From Ohessyouella blattaphilus (GTDB lineage: Bacteria; Bacillota; Clostridia; Lachnospirales; Lachnospiraceae), in NCBI RefSeq assembly GCF_024721265.1, contig NZ_JAMXOC010000018.1, positions 1-63,864 on the forward strand: DNA of 63,864 bases, in the 5' to 3' direction. The notes under the pieces were generated by a model. It made no database searches, was not told the DNA's origin, and worked only from the letters and a program-made list of their open reading frames with translations. Positions 1-7,470 of this stretch are shown here, piece by piece. Every line of letters starts with the position of its first letter. The first letter of the stretch is position 1. The translations under genes were made by a program, and so were the position numbers.

Positions 1-592
1 TATAGTTGGTTCGGCAGTCAACCATAGTAAGTAATATGCCACTAATCTGAAGCTTAGGGTTAAGTCCCCGATATACCTTTCCTATAGTTCTTATAAGCTG
101 CTGCAAGCCTTTCACTGGTAAATAGGCCGCTTGTACTGGTATTAATATGTTGTCAGCGCAGACAAGGGCGTTAATAGTTAGCATTCCTAAAGAAGGCAAG
201 CAGTCTATTATAATGTAATCATATTGTTCTTTTACCTGATCTACATATTGCTTTAGAATAGTCTCTCTGCTCATTACATTTACTAAAGAAACATCCATGC
301 CCGACAACTCGATATTGGATGGCAATAAGTCAATTCCTTCTTCATGATGCACGATTCCCGATAATAAATTCTCTTCTCTATCTAAAATGATATCTCCCAT
401 TTTAGATGCTAGTGTAATCTCTAATTGGTCCGGCTGCTTAAAGCCAAGACTTGCTGTGAGAGAAGCCTGAGGGTCATTATCTATGGCAAGAACTTTTTTC
501 CCTGCTCTTGCAAGACCAATGCTTAAATTCACTGCAGTCGTCGTTTTGGCACATCCTCCTTTTTGATTGGCTATAGCAATTACTTTCCCCAC
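1..592 (-). CDS. ParA/Soj-type partition ATPase, partial (C-terminus outside window)
   Basis: The frame is open from a GTG at 592 to the window edge, giving about 197 residues of a family that is usually 250-260 long, so the C-terminus is missing. The GTG is preceded by AAGGAGG eight bases upstream, inside the end of the neighbouring gene. The N-terminus reads GKVIAIANQKGGCAKTTT, a deviant Walker A in which alanine replaces the usual glycine before the lysine. A DNDPQAS switch follows, and later IIIDCLPSLG matches the Walker B region. ParA proteins partition plasmids, chromosomes or integrative conjugative elements (ICEs). The alanine variant and the DUF6075/DUF3970 neighbours are, from memory, typical of Firmicutes ICEs, so I infer a mobile-element ParA rather than chromosomal Soj. 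Confidence 0.85.
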   Translation of the reverse strand, partial: MGKVIAIANQKGGCAKTTTAVNLSIGLARAGKKVLAIDNDPQASLTASLGFKQPDQLEITLASKMGDIILDREENLLSGIVHHEEGIDLLPSNIELSGMDVSLVNVMSRETILKQYVDQVKEQYDYIIIDCLPSLGMLTINALVCADNILIPVQAAYLPVKGLQQLIRTIGKVYRGLNPKLQISGILLTMVDCRTNY

Positions 593-1036
593 CTAAAGCA
601 CCTCCTTAACACTTCTAAAATACTCAGGGTATCTCAGGCGAACGGCTTCTAAAAAGAAGGGCGCGTATTCACAACAAAAAACGTCGTCTATGCAATAATA
701 TTTACACTCCTTTAAGGTCTCCTCTTGATTCTCTTCATATTTATAGATACTTGGTGTATCGTTACAGTAAAGGTTAAATGCTAAGCGTACTGCTCTAGCA
801 GAACCGCTAGTAATCCAACTTTCGAATAAACATTGCGGTCTGACACTATTGCTTTCAAAATCATAGATATGACCAATCATTCTCCGCGTTTCATTAGCTA
901 TTCCGAGAGTATAAAACAAGGCCTTGTTATACACATCCTTGTTATCAACTTCTCCCATGTGCTTGAAGTAAAATTCTTTGTGTTCCTGACTCTTAAATAA
1001 AAGTTCTTCACTTTCTGCTCTTAGCGCTGTATTCAT
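593..1036 (-). CDS. DUF6075-like protein of mobile elements
   Basis: A 147-residue soluble protein of unknown function. It resembles the DUF6075 family that travels on Firmicutes conjugative elements; features include a KALFYTLGIANETRR segment, a YDFES segment, a FNLYCNDTPS segment and a cysteine-containing CKYYCIDDVFCCEYAPFF stretch near the C-terminus. The start at 1036 has AAGGAGG at a normal distance. Its stop codon directly abuts the ParA GTG start and its 3' end supplies the ParA ribosome binding site, so the two are translationally coupled. No catalytic motif is apparent. Confidence 0.7.
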   Translation of the reverse strand: MNTALRAESEELLFKSQEHKEFYFKHMGEVDNKDVYNKALFYTLGIANETRRMIGHIYDFESNSVRPQCLFESWITSGSARAVRLAFNLYCNDTPSIYKYEENQEETLKECKYYCIDDVFCCEYAPFFLEAVRLRYPEYFRSVKEVL

Positions 1037-1048
1037 GTAGCTCCCTCC

Positions 1049-1222
1049 TTAATAACATTTGGCTTTATTCACTTCAAAATAATGCCTGACAAACTTCTTG
1101 GTTCCTTTGTTCTTATAGAAATCGGACACTTCACTGATCTCTACCTTTTTGTTATGTGCGATTATCTGTTCTCTGAGCCAAAGAATTTCTTCCTTGGTTC
1201 CTTGCACACGCACTTTAAGCAT
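1049..1222 (-). CDS. DUF3970-like small protein
   Basis: A 57-residue protein beginning MLKVRVQGTK and containing VSDFYKNKGT, a pattern typical of the small DUF3970 family found on phages and conjugative elements. The frame could be extended to 1270, but the ATG at 1222 has an ideal AAAGGAGG upstream and matches the family start, so the shorter form is chosen. It lies 12 bases upstream of the DUF6075-like gene in the same direction and is probably the first gene of the visible part of the element. Function unknown. Confidence 0.65.
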   Translation of the reverse strand: MLKVRVQGTKEEILWLREQIIAHNKKVEISEVSDFYKNKGTKKFVRHYFEVNKAKCY

Positions 1223-1342
1223 AGATACCTCCTTTCTTGCTCCGAGAAAAGGCCCACACTCATACCACATTGATTTAGGATTTGGATTGTTTGGATTTTA
1301 TTATTTAGGGATTCTACAGATAGATATGAATAGACATAAAGA

Positions 1343-1371
1343 AACCGCCTTTGTACTCGACAAAGACGGTT
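1343..1371 (-). terminator. Hairpin, possible terminator of the rpsF-ssb-rpsR transcript
   Basis: AACCGCCTTTGT and ACAAAGACGGTT form a 12-bp arm (one G-U) around a 5-base loop. Read leftward the stem is followed by TTTCTTTAT, a weak T-tract. It lies 125 bases after the rpsR stop, between chromosomal genes and the mobile-element genes. Confidence 0.45.
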
Positions 1372-1403
1372 AATGACAATAAATATATTGAATTTTCACC
1401 ACC

Positions 1404-1434
1404 CCACAAAATTGTGGTAAATACTGTGGTAAAT
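1404..1434. repeat. Short direct and inverted repeats at the element/chromosome boundary
   Basis: TGTGGTAAAT occurs twice, 12 bases apart (1413-1422 and 1425-1434), and CCACAA/TTGTGG form an inverted repeat (1404-1417). Repeats of this kind resemble recombinase arm or core sites. They sit between the rpsR 3' end and the ICE-like genes, but no integrase gene is visible, so a role as an attachment site is only inferred. Confidence 0.3.
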
Positions 1435-1497
1435 CACGCTTTTTTGACTTTTTTCAAAATCATGAAAGCCCGCATTTACGCGGTTTACAGGCGTTTT

Positions 1498-1764
1498 TTA
1501 TTCCTGGACATATGGCATCAGGGCAATATGTCTTGCTCTCTTAACAGCCACAGTGATTGCTCTCTGGTGTTTCGCACAGTTTCCTGTGATTCTACGAGGT
1601 AAGATTTTACCTCTCTCAGAGATATATTTTCTAAGTTTTGCTACATCTTTATAGTTGATTTCGTTATTTTCTTTACCGCAAAATACGCATACTTTCTTTC
1701 TTCTGCGCGGGCCGCCTCTTCTCTTGAAGCCGCCTTCCGGTCTACTTCCTCTTTCGTAAGCCAT
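1498..1764 (-). CDS. rpsR: 30S ribosomal protein S18
   Basis: An 88-residue protein with the S18 core ([19 protein letters not shown], then [18 protein letters not shown] and [21 protein letters not shown]). S18 binds with S6 on the platform of the small subunit. The N-terminal part is rich in Arg and Gly, as in other clostridial S18 proteins, and the CxxC is kept. It is the last gene of rpsF-ssb-rpsR, 25 bases after ssb. Confidence 0.97.
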   Translation of the reverse strand: MAYERGSRPEGGFKRRGGPRRRKKVCVFCGKENNEINYKDVAKLRKYISERGKILPRRITGNCAKHQRAITVAVKRARHIALMPYVQE

Positions 1765-1789
1765 CGCTATCGTTCCTTTCTACTTTAAT

Positions 1790-2233
1790 TTAGTTAAAAG
1801 GTAATTCCTCATCGATTCCGTCTGGAATATCCATGAACCCATCGCCGGCATCTGCCTTAGGCTGTGGGGATGGTGTGCTTTGATTAAAAGCTCCGGCATT
1901 TGACTCACTTGCCGACTTGCTTTCAGCAAACTCGATTTCTTCACAAACAACGTCCGTAGTATATACCTTCACGCCGTCCTTATTCGTATAGCTGCCTGTC
2001 TGAATACGACCAACGATTGCTGCTTTCATGCCTTTATGGAAGTATTTCTCCATAAATTCACCTTGCTTACCAAATGCTACACAGTTGATAAAGTCAGCAT
2101 CCGCCTCACCGTCTCTTTTAAATCTACGGTCAACCGCTACCGAAAATCTTGCTACCGCAAGAGGGTTATCACTTTGTGAATATCTAACTTCCGGATCTCT
2201 CGTAAGTCTTCCCATCAAAATTACTTTATTCAT
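1790..2233 (-). CDS. ssb: Single-stranded DNA-binding protein
   Basis: A 147-residue SSB. The OB-fold covers roughly residues 1-105 (MNKVILMGRLTRDPEVRYS, FINCVAFGKQGEFMEKYFHKG, VGRIQTGSY). A low-complexity linker follows, and the acidic tail ends in DGIDEELPFN, the conserved partner-binding tip. It coats single-stranded DNA in replication and repair. The position between rpsF and rpsR is the conserved Gram-positive arrangement. Confidence 0.97.
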   Translation of the reverse strand: MNKVILMGRLTRDPEVRYSQSDNPLAVARFSVAVDRRFKRDGEADADFINCVAFGKQGEFMEKYFHKGMKAAIVGRIQTGSYTNKDGVKVYTTDVVCEEIEFAESKSASESNAGAFNQSTPSPQPKADAGDGFMDIPDGIDEELPFN

Positions 2234-2252
2234 ATTTTTACCTCGTCTCTAT

Positions 2253-2540
2253 TTACGCTTCGTTTTTAACGCATAGATATCTGAGCACGTTATCCATGAT
2301 GCGGATTCTTTGTTCCACTTCATGAGGCGCTGTTGAATCTGCATCGAAGTGAATGAAGTAGTAGTAGCCTTCGTTCATTTTCTGAATTTCGTAAGCAAGT
2401 CTTTTCTTACCCCATTCATCAACGTCAGAAATGGTACCGCCGAAACGTTCGATTAAAGCTTTTACTTTATCGATTACGGCTGTTCTTTCTTCCTCTTCGA
2501 TTTTTGCGTTAACAACAACTGTCAATTCATACTTGTTCAT
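2253..2540 (-). CDS. rpsF: 30S ribosomal protein S6
   Basis: A 95-residue protein of normal family length with MNKYELTVVVNAKIEEEER at the start and the WGKKRLAYEIQKMNEGYYYF segment typical of S6. It pairs with S18 on the ribosome. It is first in the operon; the start is supported by AGGAGG ten bases upstream. The leader carries a hairpin, listed separately, which may mediate feedback by the S6:S18 complex. Confidence 0.97.
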   Translation of the reverse strand: MNKYELTVVVNAKIEEEERTAVIDKVKALIERFGGTISDVDEWGKKRLAYEIQKMNEGYYYFIHFDADSTAPHEVEQRIRIMDNVLRYLCVKNEA

Positions 2541-2596
2541 GTTATCGCTCCTCCTTCTGGTCTTGTGGCCCTTATCTTATATAAGAGCAAGGATAG

Positions 2597-2637
2597 TCCG
2601 CAAGATAACTACTACCTTGCGGATAATCATTGTATCA
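2597..2637 (-). promoter_or_regulatory. rpsF promoter and leader hairpin
   Basis: An extended -10 (TGATACAAT, hexamer at 2629-2634) precedes a leader containing TCCGCAAG and CTTGCGGA, a perfect 8-bp stem with an 11-base loop (2597-2623). rpsF leaders in many bacteria carry an S6:S18-binding structure with CCG trinucleotides; the CCG in this stem makes that a possibility, not a demonstrated match. Confidence 0.5.
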
Positions 2638-2671
2638 CAGACAGTTATAGTATCATATTTCGCTAGACATT

Positions 2672-4033
2672 TCAAGATTTTTTCGCGATATTCTTTTGCC
2701 TTTTTTTGTAAGAAATCCCGTACCCCAGCGCAATTCCCAGTAGCGATGGCAACACCCAACCCATTCCTACCGAGAAGAAAGGTACCTTCTCATATAACTC
2801 TAAGAGACCTACTACCACTTTTAGGCTCTTTACACTCTCCGGTAAGACCGCCAAAGCGTCACCAAAACCAAATAGCCCTGCGGCTAGAGCCGACGTGATA
2901 TAGGGAAGCTGTCCGCCGCCGAAGAAATGCTCCAAGAAGGAAACGATCATCAGCACAATGGCTAGCGGATAGAGAAACATGAGAATCGGCAGCGATAAGG
3001 ATATTATTTTCGTCAAGCCCACGTTAGCTACTCCGCAACCGATTACGGTAAAGAGAACCACGTATTTCCGATAGGATAAGGACCTAGGAAACATCATTAC
3101 AAAGGCCTCCGAGCAAGAGGTCACTAGACCGATCGCCGTTTTAAGACAGGCAACTGTAACAATAAGCGCTAGCAAGACATTGCCAAAGGGGCCAAAATAG
3201 TGCCCGGCGATTTGGGCGAGAGCAATCCCGCCATTGTCGCTCACTTCAAAAGTTCCCAGGCTCGCAGCTCCCATGTAGCTTAAGCAGCTGTAGATAATCA
3301 CCATTAGAATCATACTGACAAATCCCGCTTTTGCCATACTTTTGGTAATCTCTTTCGGCTCTGCGACTCCCAGTTTTTTAATAGAATCGACCACAATCAC
3401 GCCAAAGGCGAGAGAAGCCAAGGCATCCATCGTGTTATACCCTTCCAAAAAGCCGCTTAGAAAAGCTTTATTCTGGTAGCTCGTCGCTGCTGGCATCATG
3501 GACGCATCTCCCATCGGTCGTACAAAAGTATAGACAATCAGTATCGTAAGCAATACCAAAAAGAGAGGGTTTAACACCTTCCCTACCCAGAGGAGAATTT
3601 TCCCTGGATAAAGCGAAAAGATTAATGCGATTCCGAAAAAGAGCAAGGTAAATATTAAAAGACCAAGCCTTTGATGCTCTGGTCCGATAAACATCGACAT
3701 GCCGATTTCATAAGACACCGTTCCCGTTCTCGGATAGGCAAAAAAGGGGCCGATGGTTAGATACAGAAAGCATGTGAAAAGTATTCCCCAACCCTTTCCT
3801 ACACGCCCTGCTAAATCCAGTAAGCCACTACTATTTGTAATGCCAATTGTCAGTACGCCCAAGTACGGTAAGCCTGTTGCGGTGACAACAAAGCCTAGAC
3901 TTGCTAAGAGTACATTGCCTCCGGCTAGTTGCCCCATATGTACCGGAAAGATTAAGTTACCTGCCCCGAAAAAAAGGCCAAAGAGCATCGAGCCCACAAA
4001 GACATTTTCCATCAACGACACTTTTCTGTTCAT
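2672..4033 (-). CDS. brnQ: Branched-chain amino acid:cation symporter BrnQ
   Basis: A highly hydrophobic protein of about 453 residues with about 12 membrane segments. It opens with MENVFVGSMLFGLFFGAGNL, the signature start of the LIVCS family, which takes up leucine, isoleucine and valine with Na+ or H+. The frame extends to 4063, but the ATG at 4033 (MNRKVSL) has GGGGGA upstream and fits the family start better. It lies downstream of a strong hairpin (4058-4097) and the TauE-like gene, on the same strand. Confidence 0.93.
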   Translation of the reverse strand: MNRKVSLMENVFVGSMLFGLFFGAGNLIFPVHMGQLAGGNVLLASLGFVVTATGLPYLGVLTIGITNSSGLLDLAGRVGKGWGILFTCFLYLTIGPFFAYPRTGTVSYEIGMSMFIGPEHQRLGLLIFTLLFFGIALIFSLYPGKILLWVGKVLNPLFLVLLTILIVYTFVRPMGDASMMPAATSYQNKAFLSGFLEGYNTMDALASLAFGVIVVDSIKKLGVAEPKEITKSMAKAGFVSMILMVIIYSCLSYMGAASLGTFEVSDNGGIALAQIAGHYFGPFGNVLLALIVTVACLKTAIGLVTSCSEAFVMMFPRSLSYRKYVVLFTVIGCGVANVGLTKIISLSLPILMFLYPLAIVLMIVSFLEHFFGGGQLPYITSALAAGLFGFGDALAVLPESVKSLKVVVGLLELYEKVPFFSVGMGWVLPSLLGIALGYGISYKKRQKNIAKKS

Positions 4034-4057
4034 TTTTATCCCCCAAAATGTAGGTAT

Positions 4058-4097
4058 AGCCACCTGCTCCCGTTTCCCAAACTGAGGGCAGATGGCT
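4058..4097 (-). promoter_or_regulatory. Strong hairpin between the TauE-like gene and brnQ
   Basis: AGCCA-CTGC pairs with GCAG-TGGCT with single mismatches, and further pairs form inside. Read leftward it is followed by ATACCTACATTTT rather than a T-run, so it is a poor intrinsic terminator. It could be an attenuating or stabilising structure in the brnQ leader. Confidence 0.4.
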
Positions 4098-4108
4098 AAT
4101 CGCTTTCT

Positions 4109-5011
4109 TTATGATCTTCTTCCATCCCGGAAGAATACGTATGCGGTGTAGAACATAATTACAATTACTACAAATGTCAAATGATATAGATCTAAACTCT
4201 TTACAAGGAAGTTAGCGATTAGTACCCCGATGATACCGAAACTTGCCATCATTAGCGCCGCTTTACGATCATACTTCCCTTCTTTAATAAACTTAATTCC
4301 GGCGGCTGGCATTAGAAAGGCGCAAGAGCCCATCATAATTGGGAAAGCGGCACTGATATTCAGTCCTAATATTCCGACTAAGGCCATACACGGCGCGTAT
4401 AGACCAACACCGATGGTCATGAGCGCACCTAGTACAAAGTTGCCAATAATGCCTATCACTAATTTATAACCAATTAACTCTTGAACGGCATCAGGATCAC
4501 CTATGGTGCCTGAGAATGGCCCCCAACCGATGTTTTTAAGGAAAAGCACAATTGCCAAGATAATTAACGCACCACTGAGCGCGTAACGAATCTGCTTAAC
4601 CGGTAGTTTCGTAACTATCGCTGCTCCTAAAACCGCACCGATTATAGAAGCGGCAATCATGGTTACTAGGGTTACGTTACCTACGTTTCCAAAGGTAAGG
4701 AAGCAAATGAACTCCACACCGATAGGAATACAGTGACCTACGTTCAAGGTTCCTGGTACTAATTCATCCTCACAGGACTTAGTAAACTTAAACCCCGCCT
4801 GAGTAGTGGCAAAACTCCCGATTCCTAACGTGTCAAAAAAATTCGCAACAGCCCCAATAATTGCTAGTGGCACTAATTTTGAAGTGTTGAATTCATCTTT
4901 GTGCTTGATGCAGTCAACAACTAGGTAAATTCCAAAGGCTAACAGCCAAATGAAAATTGCCCATGCCAAAAACGTCTGCGTAGTGTTAAACGACCTAAAA
5001 TAATCAACCAT
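4109..5011 (-). CDS. TauE/SafE family membrane permease
   Basis: A 300-residue protein with about eight hydrophobic segments and the internal duplication expected of the TauE/SafE (DUF81) family, which moves sulfite, sulfoacetate or other organic anions outward. GAVANFFDTLGIGSFATT near residue 53 is the characteristic first-half motif. The start at 5011 is preceded by GGAGGG. Substrate cannot be assigned: no sulfur-metabolism genes are adjacent. Confidence 0.85.
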   Translation of the reverse strand: MVDYFRSFNTTQTFLAWAIFIWLLAFGIYLVVDCIKHKDEFNTSKLVPLAIIGAVANFFDTLGIGSFATTQAGFKFTKSCEDELVPGTLNVGHCIPIGVEFICFLTFGNVGNVTLVTMIAASIIGAVLGAAIVTKLPVKQIRYALSGALIILAIVLFLKNIGWGPFSGTIGDPDAVQELIGYKLVIGIIGNFVLGALMTIGVGLYAPCMALVGILGLNISAAFPIMMGSCAFLMPAAGIKFIKEGKYDRKAALMMASFGIIGVLIANFLVKSLDLYHLTFVVIVIMFYTAYVFFRDGRRS

Positions 5012-5104
5012 AATCTCATCCCTCCAGGATTTTTGTTAAAAAAATGTCCATTCCTTCCATAATTTTAACAATTACCTTTTGAAAAGTCAATTAGCCACTT
5101 TTTG

Positions 5105-5296
5105 CTACTGCTCCGCTTTCTTCAAATCTCTAGCGTTTTTTTCTACCAGTTTACGACTTACCATAATCTGGTGACCACACCCTTGACATTTCAGACGAAA
5201 ATCCGCGCCTACGCGCAGAATCTCCCAATCTTTCGAGCCACAAGGATGGGGCTTTTTTAAGGTTACAATATCGCCTACGGCAAATGTATAACTCAC
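5105..5296 (-). CDS. DUF951 family protein (YyzM-like)
   Basis: A 63-residue protein matching the DUF951 family: GDIVTLKKPHPCGSKDWEIL, then LKCQGCGHQIMVSR. Three cysteines (HPCGS and CQGC) suggest a small zinc-binding fold. The function is unknown in the family, which is widespread in Firmicutes. It starts two bases from the sortase stop, so the two form a transcription unit. Confidence 0.88.
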   Translation of the reverse strand: MSYTFAVGDIVTLKKPHPCGSKDWEILRVGADFRLKCQGCGHQIMVSRKLVEKNARDLKKAEQ

Positions 5297-5297
5297 G

Positions 5298-6095
5298 CTA
5301 CTTTCCCTCCGGTTTTACCATCTCTACACTTTCTGTGCGAACTGCTGTGATTTTCCAACGTTCATCTGAATAATTTAAGCTTGTACAGGTTGATAGAGTC
5401 ATTATCTTGCTGTCTTTGTCCACCTGTGTCCCTGTATCGTACAAAGAAACTTCTTTGTTTCTCGCTAATACCTTTTCAAATTCTGCATCGTCATTAAATT
5501 GAAAGATGTAAGAATCGTCGTTTTCTAAGATCTTTGCCACCGAAAAGACCTCATACGTATGGCGCATTCCATCTGGCGTGTATAGATAGAAAATCGGATT
5601 CGCCTTTTGGAATTCCTGGTCTTTATAATCCTCTAATTTATTGAACATACTGCCATCATTCATATAGTGTCCGTAAACGATTGAGTGACGGTCACTAAAA
5701 TCCGGATTGTTATACGCATTTAAAAAGATCGCACCTACCGTATTCTCGTTTGCCGAAAAAGTCTTATGAAGATAGGTGTCGTTATTGTCCGTATGCACGA
5801 CCGGATAGTTAATAATCTTCGGTTCATTAGGAAAGCGAATCCAAGCACAAGTATCTGGATTTAGAGCTTTTAAGGCCTCAAAATCTACGTAGAATTCTTC
5901 CTCATTGTCCTCGGTATTAATAATCACTTTCTCGGCAATTTCTTTATATTCACTGCGTCCGTCTAGATATCCTTTAATGATAAAGAATAATTTCACACCC
6001 GAAACAATCAGAACAATAATCGCGATAATCAAGATAATTGTACTGATAATCCCTGATCCCTTTTTCTTTTTTCTTTGCTCTCTTCTACTACTCAT
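5298..6095 (-). CDS. srtB: Class B sortase
   Basis: A 265-residue membrane-anchored transpeptidase that would attach surface proteins to peptidoglycan. It has a basic N-terminus, a single membrane segment at about residues 14-41, then the sortase barrel. The active-site triad is visible: His143 in YGHYMNDGSMFN, Cys237 in TLSTCTS and Arg246 in ERWKITAVR. YGHYM and the extended loop before TLSTC indicate class B. No sorting-signal substrate is present in the window, so the client is elsewhere. It is co-directional with DUF951. Confidence 0.93.
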   Translation of the reverse strand: MSSRREQRKKKKGSGIISTIILIIAIIVLIVSGVKLFFIIKGYLDGRSEYKEIAEKVIINTEDNEEEFYVDFEALKALNPDTCAWIRFPNEPKIINYPVVHTDNNDTYLHKTFSANENTVGAIFLNAYNNPDFSDRHSIVYGHYMNDGSMFNKLEDYKDQEFQKANPIFYLYTPDGMRHTYEVFSVAKILENDDSYIFQFNDDAEFEKVLARNKEVSLYDTGTQVDKDSKIMTLSTCTSLNYSDERWKITAVRTESVEMVKPEGK

Positions 6096-6282
6096 ATTAA
6101 TTATACCCCTTGTATAAGCTTGCTTTTTATCAAGGGTATTATAACATACAAAGGATTATTTCGTCTTGAGTTTATGTATTTTTAATAGGGTTTAAGAGGC
6201 AGTTAATTGAAGAAGTACTATTATCCGTCTATCATATACGTATGACAATGGTATGTCGCAAACAAAGAAAGGGAGTATGCTA

Positions 6283-6789
6283 GTGCTTGATTATTTAGTA
6301 CTTTATCAGAGTCGTTCGGGGAACACGGCTAGGCTTGCTACTCGGATTTTTTCAGCTTTACCGGGGAATTCAAAAGATATTATCGACCTTGCTTCTGGGG
6401 AACGTCTTCCTGAAGCAAAGGTTTATTTTGTCGGCTTTGGGGTTTATCAAGGCACGTGTCATATCGGGGTTTCTGATTTTCTAAGCCAACTGAGCGGAAA
6501 GATTATCGCCCTATTTGCCACTTGTGGCCTAGGTGATTCTAATGAATATAAAAAAGAAGTCGCCGCTACTACAGCGGCTTGGATAGAAGATGACAATATC
6601 TATTTAGGCGCCTATATCTGCCAAGGGAAATTTCCCCAGGCGGTCCGCAAGAAATGTGAAGAGCGACACGCAGAAGCGCTTTTGTCGCGATTTGATCAAG
6701 CCCTTACCCATCCAGACGAAGTGGATATGCAAGGCGCTGATGAATTTGTAGCTCATAGCTTAAAAAAGATAGAAGGACTTCGGAGGTAA
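6283..6789 (+). CDS. Flavodoxin-family protein
   Basis: About 168 residues with the FMN phosphate-binding loop YQSRSGNTARLA at the N-terminus and flavodoxin-like segments YFVGFGVYQGT and ALFATCGLGDSNEY. It likely carries electrons to a partner reductase; the partner is not identified. AAAGGGAG sits only one base before the ATG at 6277 but seven before the GTG at 6283 (MLDYLVLY), so GTG is the preferred start; the frame itself extends to 6253. The gene is monocistronic, facing away from the sortase gene and ending in a terminator that includes its stop codon. Confidence 0.8.
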   Translation: MLDYLVLYQSRSGNTARLATRIFSALPGNSKDIIDLASGERLPEAKVYFVGFGVYQGTCHIGVSDFLSQLSGKIIALFATCGLGDSNEYKKEVAATTAAWIEDDNIYLGAYICQGKFPQAVRKKCEERHAEALLSRFDQALTHPDEVDMQGADEFVAHSLKKIEGLRR

Positions 6790-6818
6790 CTCTTACCTCC
6801 AAGGTCCTTCTTTTTTTA
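6772..6818 (+). terminator. Intrinsic terminator of the flavodoxin gene
   Basis: GAAGGAC..GGAGGTAA pairs with TTACCTCC..GGTCCTTC and is followed by seven T. The stop codon of the flavodoxin gene lies inside the stem, and the end abuts the convergent LUD gene. Confidence 0.88.
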
Positions 6819-7454
6819 GTACCCTAAATTATCATCTACTAAGATTACCTTAATACGCTGTTTCTTAAGAGACATTCTCGTCACCAGGTACTGACAGCAA
6901 ATGCTTTCCTGAGAAAAGCAAAGGTGACAGGCACCATCCCCGTGACAAGGGTTTTGTAACTCAAAGCGTTGGTTGTTAATCGGAGCTGCGATATTTTGCG
7001 CCCGGGAAATGGCCTCATCTAATGTCTTTACCACCTTGTTCATACCGGCAACGATTAACACATTTCGAGGTCCATAGATAATGCCGGCAAGGCGGTTACC
7101 GTTGCCATCGATATTTACTAGCTCTCCCGTCTCAGCAATAGCGTTCGTGCCACATAGGAAATAATCGGTATCCAGCGCCTCCAGTTCTAGACGGCGTTTC
7201 TCTTCGGGATCTTTGGCTTTGTCCCGGTCAACCACCTGATATTCACCTTGACAGACGGCCTGCTTTAAGCCAATTTCATCAAGGGTTGCCGAGCCACCAT
7301 AGCCAATCTTAGCGCCACCTGGAATAAGCTCTAAGGCCTTTTTTAGCGCCGCCTCCCTCGTTTTTACATAATAGGCCTCAAAGCCACGCTTCTCCATGTT
7401 TTTAATCAACTTTTCTCCGAGAAGCCCATTACGCTTTTCTTTAATTTCGCTCAT
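6816..7454 (-). CDS. LUD-domain protein (LutC/YkgG-like)
   Basis: A 212-residue stand-alone LUD (DUF162) protein: GGAKIGYGGSATLDEIGL, the YFLCGTNAIAETGELVNIDG core and GPRNVLIVAGMNKVV. The family is linked to lactate utilisation through LutC, but clostridial single-gene forms like this have no proven reaction. A cysteine-rich segment (CHGDGACHLCFSQESICC) near the C-terminus may bind a metal or Fe-S cluster. LutA and LutB are not nearby. It is downstream of the YgjP-like gene on the same strand. Confidence 0.85.
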   Translation of the reverse strand: MSEIKEKRNGLLGEKLIKNMEKRGFEAYYVKTREAALKKALELIPGGAKIGYGGSATLDEIGLKQAVCQGEYQVVDRDKAKDPEEKRRLELEALDTDYFLCGTNAIAETGELVNIDGNGNRLAGIIYGPRNVLIVAGMNKVVKTLDEAISRAQNIAAPINNQRFELQNPCHGDGACHLCFSQESICCQYLVTRMSLKKQRIKVILVDDNLGY

Positions 7455-7470
7455 CGTATCCCTCCACCTA

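Noticed and set aside
1082-1373. Rightward open frames of 63-74 codons
   Set aside because: They lie opposite the DUF3970-like gene, lack ribosome binding sites and have no recognisable sequence.
2431-2898. 155-codon rightward open frame
   Set aside because: Overlaps the antisense of rpsF and brnQ; no ribosome binding site and no family.
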